From an uncultured Cohaesibacter sp. (lineage in GTDB: Bacteria; Pseudomonadota; Alphaproteobacteria; Rhizobiales; Cohaesibacteraceae): a DNA stretch of 64,000 nt. The notes beneath the pieces are model-generated. The model did not search any database. It was not told the origin of the DNA and saw nothing but the letters and a program-made list of their open reading frames with translations. Shown here one piece after another: positions 8,012-17,120 of the stretch (positions are counted from its first letter, which is position 1; each line of letters opens with the position of its first letter). A program made the position numbers and the translations under genes. The DNA lies in the NCBI RefSeq assembly GCF_963676485.1, contig NZ_OY781114.1:992001-1056000 (forward strand), given 5' to 3'.

Positions 8012-9306
8012 TCATAGACGGTTTTGCTCTCCGTCCCCTGTTCGCCAATGCGATAGGCGGAGCGAATACGAACTGTTGCCTTTTCGATCTGCTCCTGGCT
8101 GTTGGCATAGACCCGTGCAATGGGCATATTGGCGTCAACTTTTGCGCCAAGCCCTGCGAGCGCATCAAACCCGACGGAATGATCAATCGGGTCAGCCGCA
8201 CGGATGCGTCCGCCTCCGAGTTCCACCACAGCGATGCCCACTTCGCGCGTGTCGATCGCTTGGACAAAGCCATCTTCCTGCGCATAGATATCGGCCACCA
8301 TCGGGGCGAGCTTTAAGTGATCTTCCATATTCTCGATGAAGTCCGCAGGACCACCAAGAGCAGAAACCATCTCACCGAATTTCTCAGCGGCACGTCCAGA
8401 CCGATAGGCCTCTTCGATTTTTTCGGTGCCTTCCTGGCGGCTCGCAACCACCCCGCCAATCAGTAGCATTTCGGCACAAAGCGCGACCGTGATGTCCCAA
8501 TTGCGCGGATCGACAGCATCACCCGTCAGGAACTGCACCGCATTCTTCATCTCGATTGCGTTGCCCGCAGCGCTTGCCAACGGCTCATTCATGTCGGTGA
8601 TAAGTGCGGATGTCTTTACCCCTGCACCATTGGCGACGGTCACAAGGCTCTTGGCCAACTCTACGCTCTCCTCGTGGGTTGGCATGAAAGCACCGGAGCC
8701 GGATTTGACATCAAGCACCAACCCTTCAAGGCCGGCAGCCAGCTTCTTTGAGAGGATGGAGGCGGTGATGAGGTGAATGCTTTCCACCGTCGCGGTCACA
8801 TCGCGAATGCCATAAAAGCGCTTGTCCGCAGGGGCGAGATCTGCTGTCTGGCCAATCACGGCGCAACCGACCTCGCGGGTTACCTTGCGGAAAAGGGCAT
8901 TGTCGGGCTGGGTAACATAGCCGGGAATGGAATCGAACTTGTCCAAGGTGCCACCCGTATGCCCCAGGCCTCGCCCGGAGATCATCGGCACAAAAGCGCC
9001 GCAAGCGGCAAGTGCGGGCGCAAGCATCAGCGATGTATTGTCCCCCACGCCACCGGTCGAATGCTTATCGACCACAGGCCCATCCAGTTCCGACCAATCC
9101 AGCACCGAGCCGGAATCGCGCATGGCCAGCGTCAACGCCACCCGCTCGTCCAATTCCATGCCCTGAAAGAACACAGCCATCGCCAGCGCGGAGATCTGTC
9201 CTTCGGTCACAGAACCATCAGTAATGCCCGAGACAAAGAAGCGGATTTCCTCGGCACTCAACGTGCCGCCATCGCGTTTTTTGCGTATAATTTCCTGTGG
9301 CAGCAT
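7996..9306 (-). CDS. deoA: Thymidine phosphorylase
   Basis: A 436-residue member of the class II nucleoside phosphorylases, cleaving thymidine and deoxyuridine to base plus deoxyribose 1-phosphate. Motifs: [10 protein letters not shown] (phosphate loop), [14 protein letters not shown] (family signature) and [10 protein letters not shown]. Start is ATG 9306; the frame also offers a TTG one codon earlier. The ATG overlaps the TGA of deoC by one base (TGATG), so translation is probably coupled. The stop codon lies inside a perfect palindrome. Confidence 0.95.
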   Translation of the reverse strand: MLPQEIIRKKRDGGTLSAEEIRFFVSGITDGSVTEGQISALAMAVFFQGMELDERVALTLAMRDSGSVLDWSELDGPVVDKHSTGGVGDNTSLMLAPALAACGAFVPMISGRGLGHTGGTLDKFDSIPGYVTQPDNALFRKVTREVGCAVIGQTADLAPADKRFYGIRDVTATVESIHLITASILSKKLAAGLEGLVLDVKSGSGAFMPTHEESVELAKSLVTVANGAGVKTSALITDMNEPLASAAGNAIEMKNAVQFLTGDAVDPRNWDITVALCAEMLLIGGVVASRQEGTEKIEEAYRSGRAAEKFGEMVSALGGPADFIENMEDHLKLAPMVADIYAQEDGFVQAIDTREVGIAVVELGGGRIRAADPIDHSVGFDALAGLGAKVDANMPIARVYANSQEQIEKATVRIRSAYRIGEQGTESKTVYDIIDQ

Positions 9307-10064
9307 CAATAGTCGTCTCCTGCCTTTGCGGTTTCGCCTTGCATGGTGGCAAGCAAAGCATCAAGCACGCCTGATGCACCAAAGCGGAAGCGATCCGGTG
9401 TTGCCCAGTCTGTGCCCATATATTTCTCCGCGATTGCCAGATAGGTGCCCGCCTCTTCCAGTGTTCTGACACCTCCGGCAGGCTTGAAACCAACCGGTTT
9501 GCCACTCTCGGCGATGGCTTCTATCATGATTTCAGCCGCTTCCGGCGTGGCATTTGTTGCCACCTTGCCGGTCGAGGTCTTGATGAAATCGGCTCCCGCT
9601 TCAATGGCCATATCGGCAGCGGCGCGGATTGTAGCGGCATCCTTCAATTCGCCGGTTTCCAGAATGGTTTTCAGCTTGGCTGGGGCAGGCACTGCGTCCC
9701 GCACCCTGAGCACCATCGTTTCAGCAAAGCCGCGACGGCCCGCCTTGAAGGCCTGATAGGGAATAACCAGATCGATCTCGTCGGCCCCGTCTTCCAGCGC
9801 TTTGGAGGTTTCCTCCAGCGTGGCAAACAGGTCTTCCCCGCCATGCGGAAAGTTGACCACGGTTGCGACCCTGATCGAAGTCCCGGCAAGGCATTCCTTT
9901 GCCTTTTTGACACAGCGCGGCCAGACACAAACCGCTGCCGTGTTGCCGTAAAAGGTCTTTGCGCGCTGACAAAGAGCTTCGATGGCAGCATCATCGCAGT
10001 CATCGTTGAGATTGGTCAGGTCGAGCAGAGAGATGGCCTTTTGAGCCAGTTGTTTTTGTTCCAT
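9306..10064 (-). CDS. deoC: Deoxyribose-phosphate aldolase
   Basis: A 252-residue class I aldolase splitting 2-deoxyribose 5-phosphate to glyceraldehyde 3-phosphate and acetaldehyde. The Schiff-base lysine is in FIKTSTGKV, the acid pair in [10 protein letters not shown], and VVNFPHGG marks the N-terminal strand; [10 protein letters not shown] holds the second lysine. ATG 10064 (MEQKQL) is preferred to a start 17 codons upstream, since an AAAGAG-type site precedes it. Overlaps deoA by one base and follows punA by 65 bases. Confidence 0.95.
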   Translation of the reverse strand: MEQKQLAQKAISLLDLTNLNDDCDDAAIEALCQRAKTFYGNTAAVCVWPRCVKKAKECLAGTSIRVATVVNFPHGGEDLFATLEETSKALEDGADEIDLVIPYQAFKAGRRGFAETMVLRVRDAVPAPAKLKTILETGELKDAATIRAAADMAIEAGADFIKTSTGKVATNATPEAAEIMIEAIAESGKPVGFKPAGGVRTLEEAGTYLAIAEKYMGTDWATPDRFRFGASGVLDALLATMQGETAKAGDDY

Positions 10065-10129
10065 TTTATTCTCTTTACCAGTAGAGATCTCCCCAAGCAG
10101 CTGGCACCGGAGCACCGCCAGAGGCTGCC

Positions 10130-10945
10130 CTAGGCGGACAATGCCTGCAAATAGGCCCGGATCACCTTGATCAGCTTTTGTGCGCCAATCGGGCCCATTT
10201 CCTTGGTCTCTTCGTGAGATAGTTCAGCGCTGGTCATTCCAGCGCCATAATTCGTGATCGTGGACACCGCGGCAACGCGCATGCCCATCCAGCGGGCAAG
10301 AATGACTTCTGGCACAGTGGACATGCCGACCGCATCTGCGCCCAAAATGCGAGCCGCCCGAATTTCCGCCGGCGTTTCGAAATTGGGGCCGGAGAACCAT
10401 GCATAGACCCCAGACGCCAGCTTTATGTCTGTTGCTGCTGCTGCGCGGGTGAGGCCCGAGCGGATCTCGGCGTCATAGGCTTCCGTGAGCCCGACAAAGC
10501 GGTCATCCGCTTCCACGCCAATGAGCGGCGAGCGACCAGACCAGTTGATATGATCATCAATCAGCATCAATTCGCCCGGAGCCACCTCTTCACGCAGAGA
10601 GCCTGCGGCATTGGTCAAGAGAAGCTGCTCGCAACCCAGTGCCTTCAATGTTGCCAAAGGCTGCTTCATCACCGTGGCGTCACCATGCTCATAAAAATGT
10701 GCGCGACCAGCCAGAATGGCAACCCGGACGCCCATCAGCGTGCCAACCACCAATTCGGAGGCATGAGAGGAAACGGAGGAAACCGGAAAGCCGGGCAAAT
10801 TCTGATAAGGAAAACGCTCTGCGTCTTCCACCTCATCAGCCAAGGCCCCCAACCCTGATCCCAGAACCATACCGACCTTAATGGGGCCATTGACTTTTTC
10901 CAGCACACGCTTGGCTGCATCTTGAGCGAGACCAGTAACGGTCAT
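10130..10945 (-). CDS. punA: Purine nucleoside phosphorylase, trimeric type
   Basis: A 271-residue phosphorylase of the low-molecular-mass (trimeric, Pfam PNP_UDP_1) class that cleaves inosine and guanosine and their deoxy forms. Motifs: GSGLGALAD (phosphate), AGRAHFYEHGD (catalytic His), TNAAGSL, and SGPNFETPAEIR with GMSTVPEV and TNYGAG (base pocket Glu and Asn). The absence of an E. coli DeoD-like short form makes punA a better symbol than deoD. GGGAGA lies seven bases before the ATG. It sits between cdd and deoC and uses the product of add. Confidence 0.93.
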   Translation of the reverse strand: MTVTGLAQDAAKRVLEKVNGPIKVGMVLGSGLGALADEVEDAERFPYQNLPGFPVSSVSSHASELVVGTLMGVRVAILAGRAHFYEHGDATVMKQPLATLKALGCEQLLLTNAAGSLREEVAPGELMLIDDHINWSGRSPLIGVEADDRFVGLTEAYDAEIRSGLTRAAAATDIKLASGVYAWFSGPNFETPAEIRAARILGADAVGMSTVPEVILARWMGMRVAAVSTITNYGAGMTSAELSHEETKEMGPIGAQKLIKVIRAYLQALSA

Positions 10946-10970
10946 GTGCGCATCTCCCTATTCTATTTCG

Positions 10971-10994
10971 AGCATTGAGACTTAAAGCAATGCT
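10971..10994. repeat. Inverted repeat ahead of punA
   Basis: AGCATTG and CAATGCT, ten bases apart, lie 25 bases upstream of the punA start in the 149-base cdd-punA gap. It could be a regulator site or a transcript hairpin; no T-run follows. Confidence 0.4.
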
Positions 10995-11094
10995 GTGGCA
11001 ATTCAATGTCACGCCGTCAGGCCATCGTCTGGTCGCTCTCTGCCGATGCCATATCAGCGGGTGTGAGACCAAGGCCGCTTTCCCTGACGTGCGG

Positions 11095-11541
11095 TTATCT
11101 GTTCTCTTCCAGATCGAAAGCCGCTGGCAAAAGAGCTTCCAACGTGAAGCTCTGCCGGATGCCGGTCAGATCAGCGGCGTGGATGATCGTATCCGGACGG
11201 CCAAATTCCCTGATCCTCTGGCGACATCCACCACAGGGGGTGATCGGCGGGGTGTGATCGGCAATCACCACCAGTTCCTCGATGGATCGGCTATCGGCAA
11301 CCTCACTGCTCGCCATGATCATGGCCGAAATGGCAGAGGTTTCCGCGCACCAACCTTCCGGATAGGAGGCATTCTCGATGTTGCACCCGGTGTGGACCGA
11401 TCCTGAACGCGTGCGCAAGGCGACGCCAACAGGAAAGCGCGAATAGGGCACATGGGCCTTCTCACGCGCACTGGTGGCCAGCGCCAGAAGCGCCAGCGTC
11501 TTTTCGGTCACAGCGATGGTTTTATCGCTCATTCCACTCAT
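11095..11541 (-). CDS. cdd: Cytidine deaminase, tetrameric type
   Basis: A 148-residue zinc deaminase converting cytidine and deoxycytidine to uridine and deoxyuridine. The zinc/catalytic motif is WCAETSAI (Cys ligand and Glu), the second is PCGGCRQ, and CNIENASYPEG binds the sugar. The C-A-E form and short length mark the homotetrameric class rather than the dimeric E. coli enzyme. AGGAG six bases before ATG 11541 overlaps the stop of the permease gene upstream, which supports coupling of uptake and catabolism. Confidence 0.95.
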   Translation of the reverse strand: MSGMSDKTIAVTEKTLALLALATSAREKAHVPYSRFPVGVALRTRSGSVHTGCNIENASYPEGWCAETSAISAMIMASSEVADSRSIEELVVIADHTPPITPCGGCRQRIREFGRPDTIIHAADLTGIRQSFTLEALLPAAFDLEENR

Positions 11542-11550
11542 GGTTTTCTC

Positions 11551-12522
11551 CTAGCGTTCCTTGGTGTAAGGCACACCGCTTGCCTTGGGCGGAATGGATT
11601 TGCCGATGAAGCCTGCAAGCAGCACAACGGTCAACACATAAGGCAGAGCCTGCATGGCCTGCACAGGCACTTCGCCAATGACCGGCAATTGGGTGCCCTG
11701 CAAACGGATGCCAACCGCATCAAGGAAGCCGAACAGGAAACAGGCCCCCAGCGCGTTGAGCGGCTTCCATTTGGCAAAAACCAGAGCCGCAAGTGCGATG
11801 AAGCCCTTACCTGCGGTCATGTCTTTGGAGAAGCCTGCCGACTGGGCGATGGACAGATAAGCCCCTGCAAAGCCGCACAGAATACCAGTGATGACAACGG
11901 CCCGATAGCGCATCCATGCAACCGAAATACCCGCCGTATCAACCGCACCGGGATTTTCGCCCACGGCACGCAGGCGCAAGCCAAAGCGGGTTCGATAAAG
12001 CACCCACCATGTCAGCGGAATAGCGGCAAAGGCAGCGTAAACCAGCAGGGAATGCCCCGAAATGACTTCGGAATAGATCGAACCGATAATTGGAATATCC
12101 TTGGCGGCATCGGCAAACGGCAAGATAATTTCATTAAAGCGAGCCGTATTGGGCAATTGCGGGGTCTTGCCACCGCGACTGAACCAAGCCTGTCCGAGCA
12201 AGGCGGTCAGGCCACTGGCAACAAAGTTGATGGCAACGCCGGAGACAATCTGGTTGCCCTTCTGGGTGATGGAGGCATAGCCATGCACCAGAGCCAGACC
12301 GATGGACACCAGCACGGCGGCCAATAGCCCAAGCCATGCAGAGCCGGTGACGGCGGCGACGCAGCCAGCTGCGAAGGCACCACCAAGCATCTTGCCTTCC
12401 AGTCCGATATCAACAACGCCGGAGCGCTCGGAATAGAGCCCGGCAAGACAGGCAAAAAGAAGCGGAACAGAGAGGCGAACGGCCGAGTCTGTCGTAAGAA
12501 TGAGTGTTTGCAGTAGTTCCAT
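11551..12522 (-). CDS. Nucleoside ABC transporter permease (NupQ/BmpC-like)
   Basis: A 323-residue inner-membrane permease of the LivH/M-RbsC superfamily, about nine membrane helices. The SERSGVVDIGLEGKMLGG block near the N-terminus is typical of the NupQ/YufQ half of BMP-type nucleoside importers. ATG 12522 is chosen because GGGAG stands seven bases ahead; the GTG two codons earlier is too close to that site. It follows the other permease by 12 bases and precedes cdd by 9. Together with the ATPase and BMP protein it makes a full importer. Confidence 0.9.
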   Translation of the reverse strand: MELLQTLILTTDSAVRLSVPLLFACLAGLYSERSGVVDIGLEGKMLGGAFAAGCVAAVTGSAWLGLLAAVLVSIGLALVHGYASITQKGNQIVSGVAINFVASGLTALLGQAWFSRGGKTPQLPNTARFNEIILPFADAAKDIPIIGSIYSEVISGHSLLVYAAFAAIPLTWWVLYRTRFGLRLRAVGENPGAVDTAGISVAWMRYRAVVITGILCGFAGAYLSIAQSAGFSKDMTAGKGFIALAALVFAKWKPLNALGACFLFGFLDAVGIRLQGTQLPVIGEVPVQAMQALPYVLTVVLLAGFIGKSIPPKASGVPYTKER

Positions 12523-12534
12523 GGTCACGCTCCC

Positions 12535-13653
12535 TTACGCCTCTTGTTCAAGATCATTGTGGCTTGATGTGAAAATCCGCACCAGCGCAGGACGGAACAT
12601 ATGCTCCATGGCACCGGCAAAGAGGATCACCAGCCCCTGAATGGAAATGATCATATCGCGGGTGATCTTGGGCATTTCAAACGCCAGCTCGGCACCGCCC
12701 TGATAGAGCATGCCAAAAAGGATCGATGCCATGATGATGCCCACCGGATGAGACCGCCCCATCAGGGCAACCGCAATCCCCACAAAGCCGTATCCGGTGA
12801 CATAATCGAGCAACAGGCGGTTTTGCGCACCCATAACCTCGTTCAGCGCCATGAGCCCAGCCAGTCCACCGGAAATCATCATGGTAATGATGATGATGCG
12901 TGAAAGATTCATGCCCGCATAAACGGCAGCGTCCTGATTGGTTCCGAACGTTCGGATGGCATAGCCAAGTCGTGTGCGCCAGATGAGCGCCCAAACGAAA
13001 ACGCAGGCCAAAAGCGCAACCACGAAGGACAGATTGAGAGGCGAAGCAGCCATCTTGATGCCGAACCATCCGGCCACATCATGAATGAAGGGCAGACGTC
13101 CGCCTTCAAGGAAGGTGCGACTTTCCGGCTGCATGGAGCCGGGTTGCTTGAAGACCTGCACCAGCAGATATGCCATCAGGGAATAGGAAATGAAGTTGAA
13201 CATGATCGTGGTGATCACGATGTGGCTGCCGCGCTTGGCCTGAAGATAGGCCGGAATGGCGGCCCATGCCGCCCCGAACACCGCAGCCCCAATAAGCGCG
13301 AACGGGAAGGTCACATACCATGGCACATAATGGTCCAGTGCTAGACAGGCGAGCGTCACCCCGAGGCCTCCCACATAGGCCTGCCCTTCCCCGCCGATAT
13401 TGAACATGCCAGCATGGGCGGCAACAGCGACGGCGAGGCCGGTAAAGATGAAGTTTGTGGTGTAATAGAGCGTAAAACCGACGCCCTCGCTATAGCCCAA
13501 CGAGCCCTGCACCAGCCAATAGACCGCTTCGAGCGGGTTTTCGCCAATCAACAGCACCACCAGACCGGATACCAGCAAGGCGGCGGCCAGATTGAGCAGC
13601 GGGATCAGGCCATAATCGACCCAACGAGGCAGTTTTTCAGATTGCGCGCTCAT
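12535..13653 (-). CDS. Nucleoside ABC transporter permease (NupP-like)
   Basis: A 372-residue permease of the same superfamily as its downstream partner, with about ten hydrophobic segments and the MFNIGGEGQAYVGGLG block that marks the NupP/YufP half. The start ATG overlaps the stop of the ATPase gene (ATGA), so the two are translationally coupled. It forms a heterodimeric channel with the NupQ-like protein in the inner membrane. Confidence 0.9.
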   Translation of the reverse strand: MSAQSEKLPRWVDYGLIPLLNLAAALLVSGLVVLLIGENPLEAVYWLVQGSLGYSEGVGFTLYYTTNFIFTGLAVAVAAHAGMFNIGGEGQAYVGGLGVTLACLALDHYVPWYVTFPFALIGAAVFGAAWAAIPAYLQAKRGSHIVITTIMFNFISYSLMAYLLVQVFKQPGSMQPESRTFLEGGRLPFIHDVAGWFGIKMAASPLNLSFVVALLACVFVWALIWRTRLGYAIRTFGTNQDAAVYAGMNLSRIIIITMMISGGLAGLMALNEVMGAQNRLLLDYVTGYGFVGIAVALMGRSHPVGIIMASILFGMLYQGGAELAFEMPKITRDMIISIQGLVILFAGAMEHMFRPALVRIFTSSHNDLEQEA

Positions 13654-15329
13654 TTTTTACCCCCTTTGGCCATTTCAACGAGGGCCTTATCTGTGTTGTC
13701 TCGGGCCAGTTCTGCGCTGACCATAGGATCTGTTCCCATCTCGGAGGGGTCGTTGATGCCAGCCATCATCAGGCCAAGTTCCTGCTCGGTTGCACCTGCC
13801 TGGCGTTCACCCACGATCTTGCCATCAAACATCACGAGGATGCGGTCGGACAAGGAACGGATTTCATCCAGCTCCACCGACACCAGCAAAATGGCCTTGC
13901 CAGCATCGCGCATTTCAATGAGCCGTTTGTGAATGAATTCGATGGCCCCGATATCCACACCGCGCGTTGGCTGACCAACGAGCAGGATATCCGGGTCGCG
14001 TTCCATTTCGCGGGCCAACACCAGCTTCTGCTGGTTGCCGCCCGAGAAGTTGGCGGCCTTCAAATGCGGATCGGGAGGGCGGACGTCGAAATCCACCATG
14101 AAGTCCTGTGTTTCCTTCAGGATCGCCGTGAGATCGAGAAACAGGCCTTCGCCATATTTTTCACTGTCCTGATAGCCAAGGATCATATTTTCCTTGGCCG
14201 GGAATTTTGTCACCAGCCCTGTGCGGTGGCGATCTTCAGGCACATGGGCCATGCCGCGATGGCGGCGATCCAGCGCATCGGCCTTCTTGGTCACCTCACC
14301 ATTGATCGCAATGGTACCCGAGCGGGCAGTGATCATGCCTGCGATGGCTTCCATAAGCTCGCTCTGGCCATTACCGGACACTCCGGCGATGCCGACAATC
14401 TCGCCCGCACAAACCTTGAAAGAGACATTCTTGACCAGATCGACGCCGCGCTTATCGGTCACCGTCAGATTTTCAACCGAGAGCACTTCTCGGGTCGGGT
14501 TGCAGGGGCCTTTCTCGACATTGAGCAGCACATGGCGGCCAACCATCATTTCGGCCAATTGCTCAACGGAGGTCTCGGAGGTGTGCACAGAGCCCACCAT
14601 TTCGCCGCGGCGCATAACCGAAACCTCATCGGTGATGGCCATGATTTCTCGCAGCTTGTGGGTGATGAGCAGAATGGTTTTGCCCTGATCGCGCAACTGC
14701 CCGAGGATACGGAACAAATGGTCCGCTTCAGCCGGTGTCAGCACGCCCGTAGGCTCATCCAGAATAAGGATATCGGCACCACGATAGAGCGCCTTGAGGA
14801 TCTCTACCCGCTGCTGCAAGCCAACAGGGAGATCCATGATCAGGGCGTCAGGGTCGATATTGAGCTCATATTCGTCAGCCAGACGCTTGAGCTCTGCGCG
14901 CGCCTTGTCCATGCCCTGCTGGAGCAGCAACCCGCCTTCCACACCGAGCACCACATTCTCGAGCACCGAGAAATTATCAACCAGCATGAAATGCTGGTGC
15001 ACCATGCCAATGCCAACGGCGATGGCTTTCTGACTATCAGGAATGGTTTCGCGCTTGCCATTCACATAAATTTCGCCGCCATCGGCCTGATAAAAACCAT
15101 AAAGGATGGACATCAGTGTCGACTTGCCGGCGCCATTCTCACCTATGATGCCGTGAATGGATCCTTTTGCGACATTCAGATCGATATTCTTGTTGGCATA
15201 AACCGGGCCGAACCGCTTTTCGATTCCGACCAGACGGATGGCGGGCACCCCCTCGGTTTGCCCATCACCAGAGCCTTGTGCACCGGCTCCTTTGTTGCCC
15301 TGCGCCTTTGTTTTCTCGTCCAGATGCAA
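13650..15329 (-). CDS. Nucleoside ABC transporter ATP-binding protein (double ABC, NupO-like)
   Basis: A sugar/nucleoside importer ATPase with two ABC cassettes. Cassette 1: GENGAGKST Walker A, LPVGLQQRVEIL in place of the signature, LILDEPTGVLT Walker B. Cassette 2: GVSGNGQSE (degenerate Walker A), FSGGNQQKLVLAREM signature, LLVGQPTRGVD Walker B. Such asymmetry is normal in this class. No ATG is available: TTG 15329, with GGGGAAGAG just upstream, is my choice, giving 559 residues. A GTG at 15476 would add 49 residues but lacks a ribosome site; conserved sequence begins only near 15235. A terminator-like hairpin separates it from the BMP gene. Confidence 0.88.
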   Translation of the reverse strand: MHLDEKTKAQGNKGAGAQGSGDGQTEGVPAIRLVGIEKRFGPVYANKNIDLNVAKGSIHGIIGENGAGKSTLMSILYGFYQADGGEIYVNGKRETIPDSQKAIAVGIGMVHQHFMLVDNFSVLENVVLGVEGGLLLQQGMDKARAELKRLADEYELNIDPDALIMDLPVGLQQRVEILKALYRGADILILDEPTGVLTPAEADHLFRILGQLRDQGKTILLITHKLREIMAITDEVSVMRRGEMVGSVHTSETSVEQLAEMMVGRHVLLNVEKGPCNPTREVLSVENLTVTDKRGVDLVKNVSFKVCAGEIVGIAGVSGNGQSELMEAIAGMITARSGTIAINGEVTKKADALDRRHRGMAHVPEDRHRTGLVTKFPAKENMILGYQDSEKYGEGLFLDLTAILKETQDFMVDFDVRPPDPHLKAANFSGGNQQKLVLAREMERDPDILLVGQPTRGVDIGAIEFIHKRLIEMRDAGKAILLVSVELDEIRSLSDRILVMFDGKIVGERQAGATEQELGLMMAGINDPSEMGTDPMVSAELARDNTDKALVEMAKGGKK

Positions 15330-15529
15330 GATCTCTTCCCCACTTATCAGCCCCTCCCGCCTATTCCATGCCCCGCAGAGAGTGTCTTCAACCAGACTGC
15401 CGGACAGATAAACCGGGACCCACTCTTCACTTATGATGCGGAGTGGTATGGGTGGGCTTTGTTGCTCAGGGGCCACTGATGCGGCCGGCTGGTAGATAAT
15501 TTGCGATCCAAGCGATCACCTGACTATTG

Positions 15530-15575
15530 ATGGTAATAAAAATGCGCCCCATCCGGGAATGAGGACGGGGCACAT
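15530..15575 (-). terminator. Terminator or attenuator between BMP and ATPase genes
   Basis: On the minus strand, GTGCCCCGTCC pairs with GGATGGGGCGC across a short loop and is followed by ATTTTTATT, a good intrinsic terminator. Placed 20 bases after the BMP stop, it should let the binding protein be made in excess over the transporter and enzymes. Confidence 0.7.
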
Positions 15576-15595
15576 TTCATTTCAAAGTCAACCGC

Positions 15596-16594
15596 TTAGA
15601 ATGGGCAACTGTTGTCAGCACGATAATCGTGGACAACGATTTTTCCATCAATGATTTCCTTGGATGCCTGATCGACAGCAGCGCGCATGTCGGTGGTGAT
15701 CAGGTCCTTGTTATAGTCATCATCAGCCCATTCTACGCCATTCTCAGCCAGCCCGAGAACATAGATGCCTGAAGACCAGTTGTCAGAAGCCAGATCCTTG
15801 AAGGCATTGTAGACAGCGGTGTCAACACGCTTGACCATGGAGGTCAGCATGTTGCCCGGATGCAGGCCATTCTGGTTAGAGTCAACGCCGATACCAAGCT
15901 TGCCAGCATCAGCGGCAGCCTGAAGCACGCCAGCGCCCGAACCACCAGCTGCGTGATAAATCACGTCAGCGCCGCGATCGATCTGGGATTTGGCCAGTTC
16001 GCCGCCCTTCACAGGGTCGTTCCATGCAGCGCCGGTGGTGCCGATCATGTTCTCGAAGATTTCAACATCAGGATTGGCAGCCTTGGCACCCTGCTTGTAA
16101 CCACATGCAAACGCACGGATGAGCGGGATATCCATGCCACCAACAAAGCCGACCTTGCCAGTCTTGGATGCCTTGGCGGCGAGCAGACCGACGAGGAACG
16201 AGCCTTCATGCTCTTTGAACTTGATGGAGCGAACATTTGGCAGATCAACAAATTCATCCACAATGGCGAATTTTGTGTCCGGGAATTCCGGTGCCACTTT
16301 CTTCAGGGCTTCAGCCTGAGAAAAGCCGATGGCCACAATCGGGTTATAGCCACGCTTGGCAAAGCGACGCAGAGCCTGTTCGCGCTGGGCATCATTCTGG
16401 ATTTCGAAGTCGCGATAGTCAGTGCCTGTATCCTTCTTGTAGGCTTCAGCACCATTATAGGCGGACTGGTTGAAGGACTGGTCGTTTTTACCGCCCAGGT
16501 CATAGACCACAGCAGGTTTGATTTCTTCAGCAAGTGCAGGTGCTACAACCATCATGGTTGCCAGTGCAGCAGCACCGAAAAATTGACGCAACAT
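15596..16594 (-). CDS. BMP-family nucleoside-binding lipoprotein/periplasmic protein
   Basis: A 332-residue periplasmic binding protein of the BmpA/Med/PnrA family, which delivers purine and pyrimidine nucleosides to NupOPQ-type importers. The signal peptide covers residues 1-21 with an Ala-Leu-Ala site (no lipobox cysteine, so probably soluble in the periplasm). Conserved parts are YDLGGKNDQSFNQSAYNGAE, GKVGFVGGMDIP and YHAAGGSGAGVLQAA. ATG 16594 has AGGGG six bases ahead; an in-frame start at 16648 has no such site. It is the first gene of the nucleoside locus and is followed by a terminator. Confidence 0.92.
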   Translation of the reverse strand: MLRQFFGAAALATMMVVAPALAEEIKPAVVYDLGGKNDQSFNQSAYNGAEAYKKDTGTDYRDFEIQNDAQREQALRRFAKRGYNPIVAIGFSQAEALKKVAPEFPDTKFAIVDEFVDLPNVRSIKFKEHEGSFLVGLLAAKASKTGKVGFVGGMDIPLIRAFACGYKQGAKAANPDVEIFENMIGTTGAAWNDPVKGGELAKSQIDRGADVIYHAAGGSGAGVLQAAADAGKLGIGVDSNQNGLHPGNMLTSMVKRVDTAVYNAFKDLASDNWSSGIYVLGLAENGVEWADDDYNKDLITTDMRAAVDQASKEIIDGKIVVHDYRADNSCPF

Positions 16595-16622
16595 GTCTAA
16601 CCCCTTTTTATTGGTATGCTGT

Positions 16623-16640
16623 ATCGATTGCTCAATCGAT
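16623..16640. promoter_or_regulatory. Candidate operator upstream of the nucleoside locus
   Basis: ATCGATTG and CAATCGAT form a perfect 8-bp inverted repeat with two bases between, 28 bases upstream of the BMP start. The position suits a repressor that senses nucleosides or deoxyribose phosphate (DeoR, LacI or GntR types are known in such loci), but no regulator gene lies nearby. Confidence 0.45.
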
Positions 16641-17120
16641 CGCTTCAACGATCTGTTGTTCTACCATGTTTTGCCGTGGCCCTGATTGCGCTTACGCGGC
16701 ATGGAGGCCGATATCATCCAATAACGACCAGCTCCTGCAATAGCGACTTGGTGGCAACCTGAGGGCCTCTTGCAACACATTGCGGACAGTCTTGCACGGT
16801 CTGATGCTCTTTGCAGCCAGAATCTTCGCTTTTCACCACCGCGATGATGGCTTTTGTTGCATTTGGTGGTTGCTGCAAGCAAAAAGCGTTTGCCGACCCT
16901 CTGTCGGGAGAGGAATGGCGGCAGAAATGCAGGCTATTTTGAAAAATCCTCACACGAATCCAGATAAATCTGAGCTGATTTTTCCGCACCCGCTCTCATT
17001 TCAAGAACAGCAAGAACCGATTTGCTATCACGCACGCCATAATTGATTTGTTGATAACTAGCGCTCTGGTCCCTGTTTTGGAGCCGAACAGGCGCGGCGT
17101 GGCAACCAGACAATCTCGAC
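16641..17120. other. Non-coding gap between BMP gene and hrpB
   Basis: About 480 bases with no credible gene. It must hold the main promoter of the nucleoside locus, but I cannot place a convincing -35/-10 pair. An imperfect inverted repeat (CTTTTGTTGC and GCAAGCAAAAAG, near 16850-16887) is the only structure I noticed. Confidence 0.5.

Noticed and set aside
13929-15479. A 516-codon open frame on the plus strand opposite the ABC ATPase gene
   Set aside because: It is antisense to a well-conserved ATPase and shows no protein motif; long antisense frames are a codon-bias effect.
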